The translations under genes and the position numbers were made by a program. The notes under the pieces were generated by a model, which searched no databases, had not been told where the DNA came from, and worked only from the letters and a program-made list of their open reading frames with translations. This document shows positions 15,631-24,046 of a DNA stretch of 33,215 nt, piece after piece; position 1 is the stretch's first letter; each line of letters starts with the position of its first letter. Origin of the DNA: Streptomyces sp. CBMA156 (GTDB lineage: Bacteria; Actinomycetota; Actinomycetes; Streptomycetales; Streptomycetaceae); assembly GCF_014596515.1 (NCBI RefSeq), contig NZ_MSJQ01000405.1, forward strand, positions 1-33,215, written 5' to 3'.

Positions 15631-16911
15631 ATGCGCACGTCCCGCGCCGCGGCCCTCGCCGCGCTCGCCCTCGCCGCCGGCACCGTGCTGCCCGCCGCAC
15701 CGGCCGCCTTCGCCACCCCGAACACCCCGGCCGCCGACCAGGTCGGCCCGGCCAGCGTCTGGTACTCGGCCTCGAACTGGCGCATCCTCGACACCCGGGT
15801 CGGCAACGGCGCGCCCAGCGGCAAGGTCGGCCCGGACGGTGTCGTCAGGCTCGACATCGCCAAGCTGCTCCAGGTCCCGGCCGACCGGCTGCCGAGCTCG
15901 GTGGTCATGAACGTCACCGCCGTCGACTCGACCGAGGACAGCTACATCACCGCCTACCCGGGCGGCGCCGCCCGCCCGGTGGTGTCCAACCTGAACGTCG
16001 ACACCGCGCACAAGGTCACCAGCAACCGGGTGACCGTGCAGGTCGGCCCGGACGGCATCGTCAACCTGTACAACCACATCGGCCGGGTGCACCTGGTCGC
16101 CGACCTCCAGGGCTGGTACGTCCCCCGGAGCGCGGCCCCCGTGACGACCCCCGGCTTCACCTTCGAGCTCGGCGAGCCGCAGCGTCTCCTGGACACCCGC
16201 ACGGACCTCGGCGGCCACCCCGGCAAGCTGCTCGGCGGCGCGGGGAACGTCTTCGACCTGGACATCTCCTCGGTCGGTTCGATCAGCGGCCTCCAGGTCG
16301 TCCAGGCGACCGTCACCGAGCCGACCGAGGACGCCCACCTGACCATGTACCCGGCGGGGCAGCAGCCCTGGTCGATCTCGGACGTCAACTTCTCGGCGGG
16401 CCAGACGGCCACCAACCTGTCGTACGCCTACACCGGACGGGAAGGGAAGCTCGCGCTCTACACCAACTCCGGCGCGGCCCACGTGGTGGTCGACTACCTC
16501 GGCAAGTTCGAGGGCAACGTGTCCGGCACCCCGGCCGGCCAGCACGGCCTGTTCGTCCCGGCCACCCCGACCCGGGTGCTCGACACCCGCGAGGGCCTGG
16601 GCGCCCCGCAGCACCAGGCAGGCCCTGGCTCCACCACCCGGGTGAAGGTCACCGGGCTGGGCGGCGTGCCGGACAACGTCGCGGCCGTCGTGCTCAACCT
16701 GACCGGCACCAACGCCGACCAGGCCGGCCACGTCACCGCGCACAAGGCCGGCACCCCGGTGCCCGGCACCTCCAACCTGAACTACACGGCCGGGCAGGAC
16801 ATCGCCTCCATGACGATCGTCCCGGTCAGCGCCGACGGCTTCATCGAGCTGTACAACCCTCACGGCAGCCTGGACCTGGTGGCCGACGTCCAGGGCTACT
16901 ACACCAGCTGA
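15631..16911 (+). CDS. Exported protein with three RxLDTR-type repeats (copy 2)
   Basis: This 426-aa paralogue of the gene just upstream has the same signal peptide pattern (MRTSRAAALAALALAAGTVL, then PAAFA) and the same three-unit layout. RILDTR, RLLDTR and RVLDTR open the units, and LYNHIGRVHLVADLQG, VVVDYLG and LYNPHGSLDLVADVQG close them. It starts at ATG 15631 behind GGGGGAA, the same ribosome site as copy 1. The pair arose by tandem duplication but has diverged through most surface-type positions, so the copies probably differ in ligand or form a pair. The operon ends in a strong hairpin. Confidence 0.8.
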   Translation: MRTSRAAALAALALAAGTVLPAAPAAFATPNTPAADQVGPASVWYSASNWRILDTRVGNGAPSGKVGPDGVVRLDIAKLLQVPADRLPSSVVMNVTAVDSTEDSYITAYPGGAARPVVSNLNVDTAHKVTSNRVTVQVGPDGIVNLYNHIGRVHLVADLQGWYVPRSAAPVTTPGFTFELGEPQRLLDTRTDLGGHPGKLLGGAGNVFDLDISSVGSISGLQVVQATVTEPTEDAHLTMYPAGQQPWSISDVNFSAGQTATNLSYAYTGREGKLALYTNSGAAHVVVDYLGKFEGNVSGTPAGQHGLFVPATPTRVLDTREGLGAPQHQAGPGSTTRVKVTGLGGVPDNVAAVVLNLTGTNADQAGHVTAHKAGTPVPGTSNLNYTAGQDIASMTIVPVSADGFIELYNPHGSLDLVADVQGYYTS

Positions 16912-16919
16912 TCCACCGG

Positions 16920-16949
16920 GCCCGGGGAGCGGTCCGCCGTTCCCCGGGC
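16920..16949 (+). terminator. 13-bp hairpin after the exported-protein pair
   Basis: The arms 16920-16932 and 16937-16949 pair over 13 positions with one G-T wobble around loop TCCG. It starts nine bases after the stop at 16911 and may also serve the convergent thpR. Confidence 0.75.
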
Positions 16950-17007
16950 TCCCCCGGCCCCGGTCCCGGGCTCCCTGGACCCCGGTCTCCCGGGCCCGGG
17001 GCCGTCC

Positions 17008-17595
17008 TCAGCTCCAGTCCGCCAGCGCCCAGCAGCGCAGCGACTCGTAGTGCGCGAAGCCGCCGCCCAGGTCGCTGCGCACCAGGTGCAACCCGGCGGC
17101 CTCCCACTCCGGCCCCCGGTAGTCGGCCAGCGCCGCCACCAGGCCGTCCAGCCCGGCCGCGGCGACCCGCTGCACGGCCCGCCGCCGGCCCCGGTGGGAA
17201 CCGGCCCTGGCGAGGGTGAGGTGCGGGTGGAAGGCGAAGCCGTCGGTGGCCCCGGTCACGTCCGCGGTGGCCTCGGTGACGGCCTCGGCCAGCCGGCGCA
17301 GCGCCCAGCCCCGGCCCTCCACCCCGGCCCAGAGCACCCGGTCGCCGAACCGCCCGGCGCCCGCGATCCGCAGCCGGTGCACCGGGTGGACCCCGGCCAC
17401 GGCGGCCAGGCCCTCCTCCAGTTCCGGCAGCCGCTCGGCCGGCACCTCTCCCAGGAAGGCCAGGGTCAGGTGCCAGCCCTCGACCCCGGTCCAGCGCAAC
17501 CGGTCCGCCCCGGGCAGCTCGCGCACCGGCGCGACCGCGTCGGAGAGCCCCTGCAACGCCTCGGCCGGCGGGAGCACCGCCACGAACAACCTCAT
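17008..17595 (-). CDS. thpR: RNA 2',3'-cyclic phosphodiesterase (2H family)
   Basis: This 195-aa protein has the two catalytic HxT motifs of the 2H phosphoesterase fold: HLTLAFLG (His42, Thr44) and HPHLTLAR (His125, Thr127). ThpR-type enzymes open 2',3'-cyclic phosphates on RNA ends and were first known as archaeal/bacterial 2'-5' RNA ligases. The N-terminal RLFVAVLPP is typical. ATG 17595 has GGAGG eight bases upstream. It is divergent from the GNAT gene with a 65-bp gap. Confidence 0.9.
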   Translation of the reverse strand: MRLFVAVLPPAEALQGLSDAVAPVRELPGADRLRWTGVEGWHLTLAFLGEVPAERLPELEEGLAAVAGVHPVHRLRIAGAGRFGDRVLWAGVEGRGWALRRLAEAVTEATADVTGATDGFAFHPHLTLARAGSHRGRRRAVQRVAAAGLDGLVAALADYRGPEWEAAGLHLVRSDLGGGFAHYESLRCWALADWS

Positions 17596-17660
17596 GCGCC
17601 CATCCTCCCGCGCGGGCGGACGCCTTCCCGCGCACCCCCGGTCCGGGATAGAACGGGTCC

Positions 17661-18197
17661 ATGATCGATTCCAGCGGCGTGAAGATCCGCACCGGAGGCC
17701 CCGAGGACATCCCCGACGTCCTCGCCCTGCTCGACGGCGCCGTGGCCTGGCTGGCCGGGCAGGACCGCACCGGCCAGTGGGGCGACCGGCCCTTCAGCAC
17801 CGACCCGGCCCGGGTGGAGCACATCGGCAGGTACGGCGCCGAGCCGTTCCTGATCCGCCTCGCGGTGGACGGCCGGGGCCGTACGGTCGGCTCCTGCGTG
17901 CTGTCCGAGGAGCGCGGCACGTTCGTCCCCGCCGTGGACGAACGCGAGCTGTTCGTCCGCAACCTGGTCACCGACCGCGGCCTCAAGGGCTCGGGCATCG
18001 GCGCCGCGCTGATCGCCGACGCGGTCGAGGAGGCCCGCCGGCGCGGCATCGGCCTGCTCCGGGTGGACTGCTACGCCGGCGCCGACCGCAGGCTGGTCGC
18101 CCAGTACCGGGCGCTCGGCTTCACCGAGACCGAGGGCTTCGAGGTCGAACGCCCGGACGGCGTCTGGCCCGGCCAGGTCCTCGCCATCCGGCTCTGA
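17661..18197 (+). CDS. GNAT-family N-acetyltransferase
   Basis: This is a 178-aa protein with an acetyl-CoA-binding region RNLVTDRGLKGSGIGAALI, followed by ARRRGIGLLRVDC and YRALGFTETEGF. This is the order of motifs A and B in GNAT enzymes. The substrate is unknown; an amino acid, small amine or protein N-terminus are all possible. There is no Shine-Dalgarno before ATG 17661, but TAGAAC lies six bases upstream (17649-17654), so it may be leaderless. It is convergent with the MFS gene. Confidence 0.85.
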   Translation: MIDSSGVKIRTGGPEDIPDVLALLDGAVAWLAGQDRTGQWGDRPFSTDPARVEHIGRYGAEPFLIRLAVDGRGRTVGSCVLSEERGTFVPAVDERELFVRNLVTDRGLKGSGIGAALIADAVEEARRRGIGLLRVDCYAGADRRLVAQYRALGFTETEGFEVERPDGVWPGQVLAIRL

Positions 18198-18204
18198 CCC
18201 CACG

Positions 18205-18241
18205 GGTTTCCCCGAAGATCCCGTCGATCTCCAGGGAAACC
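18205..18241. terminator. Nested two-stem hairpin between GNAT and MFS genes
   Basis: The outer arms GGTTTCCC/GGGAAACC (18205-18212 and 18234-18241) enclose inner arms AGATC/GATCT (18216-18220 and 18226-18230). The 3-base side loops are symmetric. Placed between convergent stops, it is probably a bidirectional terminator. Confidence 0.7.
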
Positions 18242-18251
18242 GGACGGTCCG

Positions 18252-19775
18252 TCAGCAGGCCGTCGCCAGCTCCGACTTGCGCGCCGCACCGGTCCGCGGC
18301 ACGAAGGCCACCACTCGGCCGCCGCGGCCCGGGTGCAGGTCGAAGCGCACCCGCAGGTCCGCGCTGCGGGCCAGTACCAGGCCGACCACGCCGGCCGCCG
18401 CCGCGGACACCAGTCCACAGGCCAGCAGGCCGAGCCGGGGCCCGTACGAGGCGGTCACCCAGCCGACGATCGGGGCGCCGATCGGCGTGCCGCCGGTGAA
18501 GACCAGCACCAGCAGGCCCATCACCCGGCCGCGCATCGCGGGGTCGGTGGCCAGCTGCAACGAGGCGTTGACCGAGGTGTTGAAGCTCAGCCCGAAGACC
18601 CCGACCAGCATCAGCAGCAGCGCGAAGGTCCAGAAGTCGGGCGCGAACGCGGCGACCACCTCCAGCATGCCGAAGGCCAGCGCCGCACCGACCAGCCGGC
18701 GCAGCCGCGGCACGCCCCGGCGGGCGGCGAGCAGCGCACCGGTCAGCGAGCCGACCGCCATCGCGGTGTTCAGCAGGCCGTACTGGCCGGCGCCCACCTT
18801 GAAGGTGTCGTACGCGAAACCGGCCAGCAGCGTCGGGAAGTTGAAGCCGAAGGTGCCGACGAACCCGGCCAGCACCATCGGCCAGAGCAGCTCGGGCCGC
18901 TCCCTGACGTACCGCAGCCCCTCGCGCAGCTGCCCCTTCTCCCGGGCGATCGGCTCGGTCGGGCGCAGTTCGCTCTCCCGCATCGCGAGCAGCCCGCCGA
19001 TCACGGCCACGAAGGACAGCGCGTTGACGGCGAACGCCCAGCCGCTGCCGACCGCGGCGATCAGCAGGCCCGCGACGGCGGGGCCGACCAGCCGGGCGGT
19101 CTGGAAGTTGGCGGCGTTCAGGCTGACCGCGTTGGCGAGGTCCTTGGGCCCGACCATCTCGGCGACGAAGGCCTGCCGGGCCGGGTTGTCCACCACGGTG
19201 ACCAGGCCGAGCAGCAGCGCGAAGGCGTACACGTAGTACGGCGTCACCGCACCGCCGATGGTCAGCACCGCGAGGCCGACGGCCAGCAGGCCCATCGCGC
19301 CCTGGGTGTAGATCAGCAGCCGGCGCTTGGGCATCCGGTCGGCGAGCACGCCGCCGAACAGGCCGAGCAGCAGCATCGGCAGGAACTGCATGGCGGTGGT
19401 GATGCCGACCGCGAGCGGGCTGCCGGTGAGGCTCAGCACGAGCCAGTCCTGGGCGATCCGCTGCATCCAGGTACCGGTGTTGGACACCACCTGGCCGGCG
19501 AAGTAGTAGCGGTAGTTGCGAACGCGCAGGGAGGAGAACATCCCCCCGGGCCGGGTGAATTCGGCACCTGTGGGAGACGGGGCCGGCGGGTGGGCCAGGC
19601 CGGGAGCGGCGGGGTCCGCCGCGGTGCGTTCGTCGGGGTCGTCGTCGCCGTTGCCCGGCTGCCCCGTGGGGGCGGGTGCCTGGGCGTCGGCGGCCGCGGC
19701 ACTGGCCGCGGCGGATTCGGTGGTCGGGTCGTCGGTGCGGATGGCGGCGGCGCTGGCTGCGGCCGGCGGTGTCAC
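18252..19775 (-). CDS. MFS transporter (MFS_3/EntS-like exporter)
   Basis: This 507-aa membrane protein starts at GTG 19775, with a GGGGAGA Shine-Dalgarno about six bases upstream. Residues 1-77 are a low-complexity Ala/Pro/Asp-rich cytoplasmic tail. The transporter then opens with FSSLRVRNYRYYFAGQ and NTGTWMQRIAQDWL, and has the loop motif GGVLADRMPKRRLL and DNPARQAFVAEMVG, typical of the MFS_3 family of drug and siderophore exporters. About 12 hydrophobic helices follow. The MarR gene lies 122 nt upstream on the same strand, so substrate-induced efflux is the likely job; the substrate is unknown. Confidence 0.88.
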   Translation of the reverse strand: MTPPAAASAAAIRTDDPTTESAAASAAAADAQAPAPTGQPGNGDDDPDERTAADPAAPGLAHPPAPSPTGAEFTRPGGMFSSLRVRNYRYYFAGQVVSNTGTWMQRIAQDWLVLSLTGSPLAVGITTAMQFLPMLLLGLFGGVLADRMPKRRLLIYTQGAMGLLAVGLAVLTIGGAVTPYYVYAFALLLGLVTVVDNPARQAFVAEMVGPKDLANAVSLNAANFQTARLVGPAVAGLLIAAVGSGWAFAVNALSFVAVIGGLLAMRESELRPTEPIAREKGQLREGLRYVRERPELLWPMVLAGFVGTFGFNFPTLLAGFAYDTFKVGAGQYGLLNTAMAVGSLTGALLAARRGVPRLRRLVGAALAFGMLEVVAAFAPDFWTFALLLMLVGVFGLSFNTSVNASLQLATDPAMRGRVMGLLVLVFTGGTPIGAPIVGWVTASYGPRLGLLACGLVSAAAAGVVGLVLARSADLRVRFDLHPGRGGRVVAFVPRTGAARKSELATAC

Positions 19776-19897
19776 TGTGGTCTCCCCTCGCGGCGCGACG
19801 GCCATGGCGGTGGCCGTCGCGCTCCTGGTGTCCGTGGTCGGTCCTGCGGTGATGCGGTACTCCTTCTTCTCCCGGCGGCTCGCCGGATTCGGTGTGC

Positions 19898-20332
19898 CTA
19901 GAGGTGTGCGAGCTTGTAGAGCACGGGCGCGGCCTCCCTGAGGACGGCCCACTCCTCCTCGTCGAGCCCCTGGGCGAGCTCGGCGAGCCAGGCGTTCCGG
20001 CGCCGGCGACTCTCCGCGAGGATCGTCTCGGCCTGCTCGGTGCTGCTGACGACCACCTGACGGCGGTCCTCGGGGTGCGGTTCGCGCCGCACCAGCCCCT
20101 TCTCCTCCAGCATCGCGACGATCCTGGTCATCGAAGGAGGCTGCACGTGCTCCTTCCGGGCGAGCTCACCCGGCGTCGCCTTCCCGCACCGGGCGAGGGT
20201 GCCCAGCACTCCCATCTCGGTGGGACTCAGCGACTCCTCCACCCGTTGGTGTTTGAGTCGTCGGGAGAGGCGCATCGTGGACGACCGCAGCTGACTGATC
20301 GCTGCGAAGTCCGGCTCGGACATCTCGGGCAT
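19898..20332 (-). CDS. MarR-family transcriptional regulator
   Basis: This 144-aa protein has a MarR-type winged helix: LSPTEMGVLGTLARCG, then GELARKEHVQPPSMTRIVAMLEE (recognition helix region), then the wing LVRREPHPEDRRQVVVSST. Its C-terminal helix would dimerise. It probably represses itself and the downstream MFS exporter until a ligand is bound. ATG 20332 has only a weak AAAGAG upstream; ATG 20323 is an alternative. A candidate operator begins five bases upstream of the start. Confidence 0.92.
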   Translation of the reverse strand: MPEMSEPDFAAISQLRSSTMRLSRRLKHQRVEESLSPTEMGVLGTLARCGKATPGELARKEHVQPPSMTRIVAMLEEKGLVRREPHPEDRRQVVVSSTEQAETILAESRRRRNAWLAELAQGLDEEEWAVLREAAPVLYKLAHL

Positions 20333-20336
20333 CTCT

Positions 20337-20362
20337 TTAGCCTACGTCATTACTTACGCTAA
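20337..20362. promoter_or_regulatory. Candidate MarR operator
   Basis: Arms TTAGCCTA (20337-20344) and TACGCTAA (20355-20362) are inverted repeats with one mismatch and a 10-base AT-rich spacer. The site directly precedes the MarR start codon and lies in the divergent region shared with the VOC gene. Its spacing suits a MarR dimer and points to autoregulation. Confidence 0.5.
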
Positions 20363-20456
20363 GGAAAATGAGATCCGCCACCGTGCCGAGGGGTCTCCCC
20401 GGTGCCATATTGGGTCATGGGCCCCAGCTCTCGACTCCCAGAAGGGCCGACCAGTC

Positions 20457-20915
20457 ATGTCCGACGTCGCCACCGAGCAGTCCCGGCAGTCCGAGCAGTC
20501 CGGACGGCCGCAGCCGTCCGAGCGGTCCGCGCAGGCGGGGTCCGGCGACACCGGCTTCGGCCGGCTCGCCATGGTCACCATCGACTGCGCCGACCCGGTC
20601 GCGCTGGCGTCGTTCTACGGCGAGCTGCTGGGGTGGGAGACCAGGCACACCGACGAGAACTTCGCGATCCTGGACAACCCCGAGGGCGGCAGCCCGCTCG
20701 GCTTCGGGCGGGTGACCGGGTACCGGCCCGAGCCGTGGACGGAGCCGGACGGCAGCAAGCACTTCCACCTCGACTTCTACGTCGACGACCTGGACGAGGC
20801 CACCGCGAAGGCCCTCGCACTCGGCGCCACCGAGCCCACCTACCAGCACGGCCGCACCCTGCGGGTGCTGATCGATCCGGCCGGGCACCCGTTCGGCCTA
20901 GCCCCCCTGGAGTGA
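20457..20915 (+). CDS. VOC-family (Glyoxalase_6-type) protein
   Basis: This is a 152-aa protein. Residues 1-33 are a Ser/Gln/Arg-rich tail, followed by a VOC domain starting LAMVTIDCADPVALASFYGELLGWE and ending VLIDPAGHPFGLAP. Family members bind a metal in a paired beta-alpha fold and act as glyoxalases, dioxygenases or resistance proteins. The order of metal ligands is incomplete here, so the activity is open. It is divergent from marR with a 124-bp gap that holds the candidate operator, so co-regulation with the exporter is possible. Confidence 0.82.
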   Translation: MSDVATEQSRQSEQSGRPQPSERSAQAGSGDTGFGRLAMVTIDCADPVALASFYGELLGWETRHTDENFAILDNPEGGSPLGFGRVTGYRPEPWTEPDGSKHFHLDFYVDDLDEATAKALALGATEPTYQHGRTLRVLIDPAGHPFGLAPLE

Positions 20916-21210
20916 CCGCCGCGTTCGCCGGCCGGGGCCCGGTGGGCGGTGCGCAGGCGGTGTCAGGGGTTGGTGCCGGGATCATGCAGGCACCGTAAAG
21001 GTCCATCCTGACCTGGGACTTCACGAAAAACGCGAACATTGTGCGACTGCCCGGCAGTGACTACTCTCCGCTGTTGTCAGGGGCACCACACGCCAGGCTC
21101 CTTCCCGCGGGACCGTGTTCCCGCTCCGGTGCCCGTTGCCGCGCGCCTTCCCCGGCTTGCCGCGTCCGACCGCGCCCCGGTGCCCTCAACCCCTCGTCCA
21201 GGGAGTTCTG
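20916..21210. other. Intergenic region before MHYT gene with 13-bp palindrome
   Basis: This ~295-nt gap contains ACTGCCCGGCAGT (21046-21058), a palindrome around one central base, and an AT-richer run (about 21021-21040) that may be promoter DNA. A short plus-strand frame at 21041-21247 overlaps the MHYT gene start; it has no recognisable features and I do not call it. Confidence 0.4.
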
Positions 21211-22023
21211 TTGGGTGAGATCCACCATGCCGACCACGGCTGGGTGACACCGGCGGTCTCGTACTTCGTCGCCTGCGTCGGCGCGTTCGTCGCACTGCGC
21301 AGCGCCCGCTGGGCGCTCGTCTCCCGGGGCCGCACCCGGGCCGTCTGGCTGCTGTTCGCCTCGACCTCGCTCGGGGCCGGGATCTGGTCCATGCACTTCA
21401 TCGCGATGCTCGGCTTCTCCGTGACCGGCGTCGAGATCAGCTACCGGCCCTGGCCGACCGTGCTCAGCCTGCTGGTCGCCGTCGCCGTGGTCGGCGTCGG
21501 GCTCTTCACCGTCGGGTACTGGCGGCGCCGCGCCCTGGCGCTGCTGGTCGGCGGACTGACCACCGGGCTCGGGGTCGCCGCGATGCACTACCTGGGCATG
21601 GCCGCGATGGTCCTGCCCGGACGGCTCGGCTACGACCGGCTCACCGTGGTGGCCTCGGTGGCCATCGCCGTGGTCGCGGCCACCGCCGCGCTCTGGGCCG
21701 CGCTGAACATCCGGGGCACGCTCGCCGTGCTGGCGGCGGCTCCGGTGATGGGCGTGGCGGTCTGCGCGATGCACTACACCGGCATGGCGGCGCTCTCCGT
21801 CCACCTGGACTTCTCTCGCTCCACCGAGGACGGGGTGATGGCGCTCCAGTTCATCTTCCCGCTCGGGGTCGGGCTCGGCTGCTACGTCTTCTTCGGCTCG
21901 CTGGCCTTCGCCGTCTCGCCGAGCCGGCCCGACTCCCGGCCCCTGCTGGCCGGTCCGGCCGCCCCGCTGCCCCCACGACAGCCGCGGCAGCCGCGGCCGC
22001 TGAGCGGGGCGGCCCGGCGCTGA
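21211..22023 (+). CDS. MHYT-domain integral membrane sensor
   Basis: This 270-aa protein has about seven hydrophobic helices and the three diagnostic motifs: SMHFIAM (Met61-His62), AMHYLGM (Met125-His126) and AMHYTGM (Met187-His188). MHYT domains are thought to bind copper and sense O2, CO or NO at the membrane, usually ahead of GGDEF/EAL domains; here it stands alone with a short Pro/Arg-rich cytoplasmic tail. TTG 21211 is chosen because AGGGAG lies five bases upstream and the first helix follows directly. The ATG 21115 start adds an arginine/proline-rich stretch with no ribosome site. Confidence 0.88.
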   Translation: MGEIHHADHGWVTPAVSYFVACVGAFVALRSARWALVSRGRTRAVWLLFASTSLGAGIWSMHFIAMLGFSVTGVEISYRPWPTVLSLLVAVAVVGVGLFTVGYWRRRALALLVGGLTTGLGVAAMHYLGMAAMVLPGRLGYDRLTVVASVAIAVVAATAALWAALNIRGTLAVLAAAPVMGVAVCAMHYTGMAALSVHLDFSRSTEDGVMALQFIFPLGVGLGCYVFFGSLAFAVSPSRPDSRPLLAGPAAPLPPRQPRQPRPLSGAARR

Positions 22024-22053
22024 ACCCGGGCACGGGAGCCGGGGGCCCGAACG

Positions 22054-22089
22054 GGCGTCCGGCCGGGTCCCCCACCCCGGCCGGGCGCC
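22054..22089. terminator. 14-bp hairpin between convergent MHYT and hypX genes
   Basis: Arms 22054-22067 and 22076-22089 pair over 14 positions with one T-G wobble around an 8-base C-rich loop. It lies between the two convergent stop codons. Confidence 0.7.
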
Positions 22090-22117
22090 GTCCCGCCCCC
22101 GACGGCCCCGCGCAGCC

Positions 22118-23833
22118 CTACGACCACGGCTGCCCGAGCGGCCCCGCCACGTGCTCCGGCGTGGCCACCGGGCAGGCCTTGTGCACGAAGTCCCGCCGCA
22201 GCGCGTGGTACGGCTCCCCCGCCCGGTAGAAGTTGGCGTGCATCCGGCGCAGTTCCTCCGCCCGGTACTCGGCCAGCGGCCTGGCCTCCTCGTCCGCCGC
22301 GCGGCGCCGCTTCTTGTCCACCAGCCGCCCGGTGAGCTCCGGGGAGCCGGCGATCCGGGCCGCCTCGCGGGCCACCCAGCGGCGGAACCCTGCCGCGTCC
22401 CCGCCGGCCGTACGGTCCACCAGGCCGATCCGGCGGGCGTGTTCGGCGCTCACCGGCAGCGCCTCGGCGGTGAGCCGCCCGGCCCGCTCGGCGCCGACCC
22501 GGCGGGGCAGGGTGTACGTCCAGTACTCGGAGCCGTACAGGCCCATCAGCCGGTAGTGCGGGTTGAGCACCGCCGACTCCCGGCACCACACCTCGTCGGC
22601 GGCGAGCGCCGCCATCAGCCCGCCGGCCGCCGCGTTCCCGGCCAGCGCCGCCACCGTCACCTTGTCCGTGGTGGTCAGCACCGCCTCGACGAAGTCGTCC
22701 ATCGCGTTGATGTTCTCCCAGGACTCCAGCGCCGGGAAGGCCGCGCCCTGGATGACGTTGAGGTGGATCCCGTTGGAGTAGAAGTCCCTGGGCGCGCCGA
22801 GCACCAGCACCGAGGTCGGCCGCTCGGCCGCCGCCCGGTAGGCGTCGAGCAGCCGGCGGCACTGCCCGGTGCTCATCGCCCCGCCCGCGTGGGCGAATTC
22901 GAGGAAGCCGACCTCGCCCTCCTCCCGGTAGCGCAGCTCCGACCAGGTGTCCCGGCCGGCCGCCCGCTCCGGACTCACCGGCACCTCGCGGACCCGGTGC
23001 AGCTCGTCGGCAAGCACCGTGGCGGCCGGCAGCTTGAAGGTGACGGGACCGCCGGGGGTGCGGCGCGGGCGCAGCTGCGGTATCCACACCGCGCCGTCCA
23101 CGGTGGCCCGGCAGACCGCGCCGTCCCTGGTGGCCAGCACGGCGCCCGGCACCGGACCGCGCAGCTCGTCCTCGGGGTGGCCGCCGTGCAGGAAGAACTC
23201 CCGTCCGTACAGCTCGTCCAGCACGCCGGGCTGGGAGTCGGCGGCGCGCAGCTTGCGCAGCACGGTGGCGGTGTCGTCGCACTCCCAGTCGATCCGGCGC
23301 GCCTCCTGGCGCAGGAAGGGCCGCGGCTCGCCGTGCACGTCCGGCCGGGCGTAGTCCAGCGGCTCGGGGGTGAACAGCCCTCCCTCGTACCGCTGGACGG
23401 CCAGCAGGACGGCCTCGACGGCGGCGTCGGCGACCTCGCCGCGGTACAACTCGCTCTTGCCGCAGGCGGGGACGGGGAACTCGACGGACGCCCAGACGTC
23501 CCCGGCGTCCATCTCCGCGACGGCCTGCAGCACGGTGACGCCCCAGCGCCGCGCCCCCTCGGTGATCGCCCAGTCGAGCGAAGAGGGGCCGCGGTCGCCC
23601 TTGGGCCCCGGGTGCACGATCAGGACCGTCCTGGTGGACCAGACGTCCCGCGGGACGGCCTTGGTGAGCATCGGGCAGATGACCAGCTCGGGGTCCGTGC
23701 GGGCCACCGCCGCCCTCATCTGCTCGTCACCGAGGGCGAGTTGGACGGCGACCTGGTGGCCGCGCTCGCGCAGCCCGGTATGGACGCGCTGGGTCAGGCT
23801 GTTGAACGCGCTGGCGATCAGGAGAATGCGCAA
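22118..23833 (-). CDS. hypX: HypX/HoxX: CO-ligand synthesis protein for [NiFe] hydrogenase maturation
   Basis: This 571-aa two-domain protein has an N-terminal formyltransferase-like half (~1-270) with HPGPKGDRGPSSLDWAI (residues 74-90), the HypX signature. The C-terminal half (~300-571) is crotonase-like, with AAGGLMAALAADEVWCR. HypX takes the formyl group of N10-formyl-tetrahydrofolate through formyl-CoA to CO, the ligand of the [NiFe] active site, during aerobic growth. No other hyp or hydrogenase genes are in view, so it is an orphan here, perhaps serving a high-affinity H2-scavenging enzyme elsewhere. The start is TTG 23833, supported by GGAGG six bases upstream (23844-23840). Confidence 0.9.
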   Translation of the reverse strand: MRILLIASAFNSLTQRVHTGLRERGHQVAVQLALGDEQMRAAVARTDPELVICPMLTKAVPRDVWSTRTVLIVHPGPKGDRGPSSLDWAITEGARRWGVTVLQAVAEMDAGDVWASVEFPVPACGKSELYRGEVADAAVEAVLLAVQRYEGGLFTPEPLDYARPDVHGEPRPFLRQEARRIDWECDDTATVLRKLRAADSQPGVLDELYGREFFLHGGHPEDELRGPVPGAVLATRDGAVCRATVDGAVWIPQLRPRRTPGGPVTFKLPAATVLADELHRVREVPVSPERAAGRDTWSELRYREEGEVGFLEFAHAGGAMSTGQCRRLLDAYRAAAERPTSVLVLGAPRDFYSNGIHLNVIQGAAFPALESWENINAMDDFVEAVLTTTDKVTVAALAGNAAAGGLMAALAADEVWCRESAVLNPHYRLMGLYGSEYWTYTLPRRVGAERAGRLTAEALPVSAEHARRIGLVDRTAGGDAAGFRRWVAREAARIAGSPELTGRLVDKKRRRAADEEARPLAEYRAEELRRMHANFYRAGEPYHALRRDFVHKACPVATPEHVAGPLGQPWS

Positions 23834-23891
23834 GGAGGGCCTCCGGCGGGAACTGGGGTCGCGCGCAGGCGATGAAACCAGGGCATGGACA

Positions 23892-23904
23892 CGTAATGAT
23901 TACG
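23892..23904. promoter_or_regulatory. Palindrome in the hypX upstream region
   Basis: CGTAATGATTACG is a perfect inverted repeat around one central G. GGAC and GTCC outside it extend the symmetry, apart from one extra base. It lies 59 nt upstream of the hypX TTG start in an AT-rich patch. It is a candidate operator for a dimeric regulator. Confidence 0.45.
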
Positions 23905-24046
23905 GTCCGTACCTCGGCGCCCTACTCTCACGCACCCCGCACACCCGGCCCCCGCGTTTCGCCGGATCTCCCCAACTCCCCGCTCCCGCCGGGTACTCTC
24001 TCCCGTCGACCCCTCCGGTCCCGCCCGGCCCCCGGTTCCGTACGGC

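Noticed and set aside
10434..18200. pdxH, citrate synthase and serC considered as part of the fxs cluster
   Set aside because: They are ordinary housekeeping genes with their own promoters and hairpins, on mixed strands. I see no link beyond proximity.
18333..19901. A 522-codon plus-strand frame antisense to the MFS gene
   Set aside because: Gln/His/Asp-rich composition with no hydrophobic or domain pattern. The minus strand has convincing transporter motifs.
21041..21247. 68-codon plus-strand frame before the MHYT gene
   Set aside because: No ribosome site or recognisable motif, it overlaps the MHYT start, and its composition is Pro/Arg/Ser-rich.
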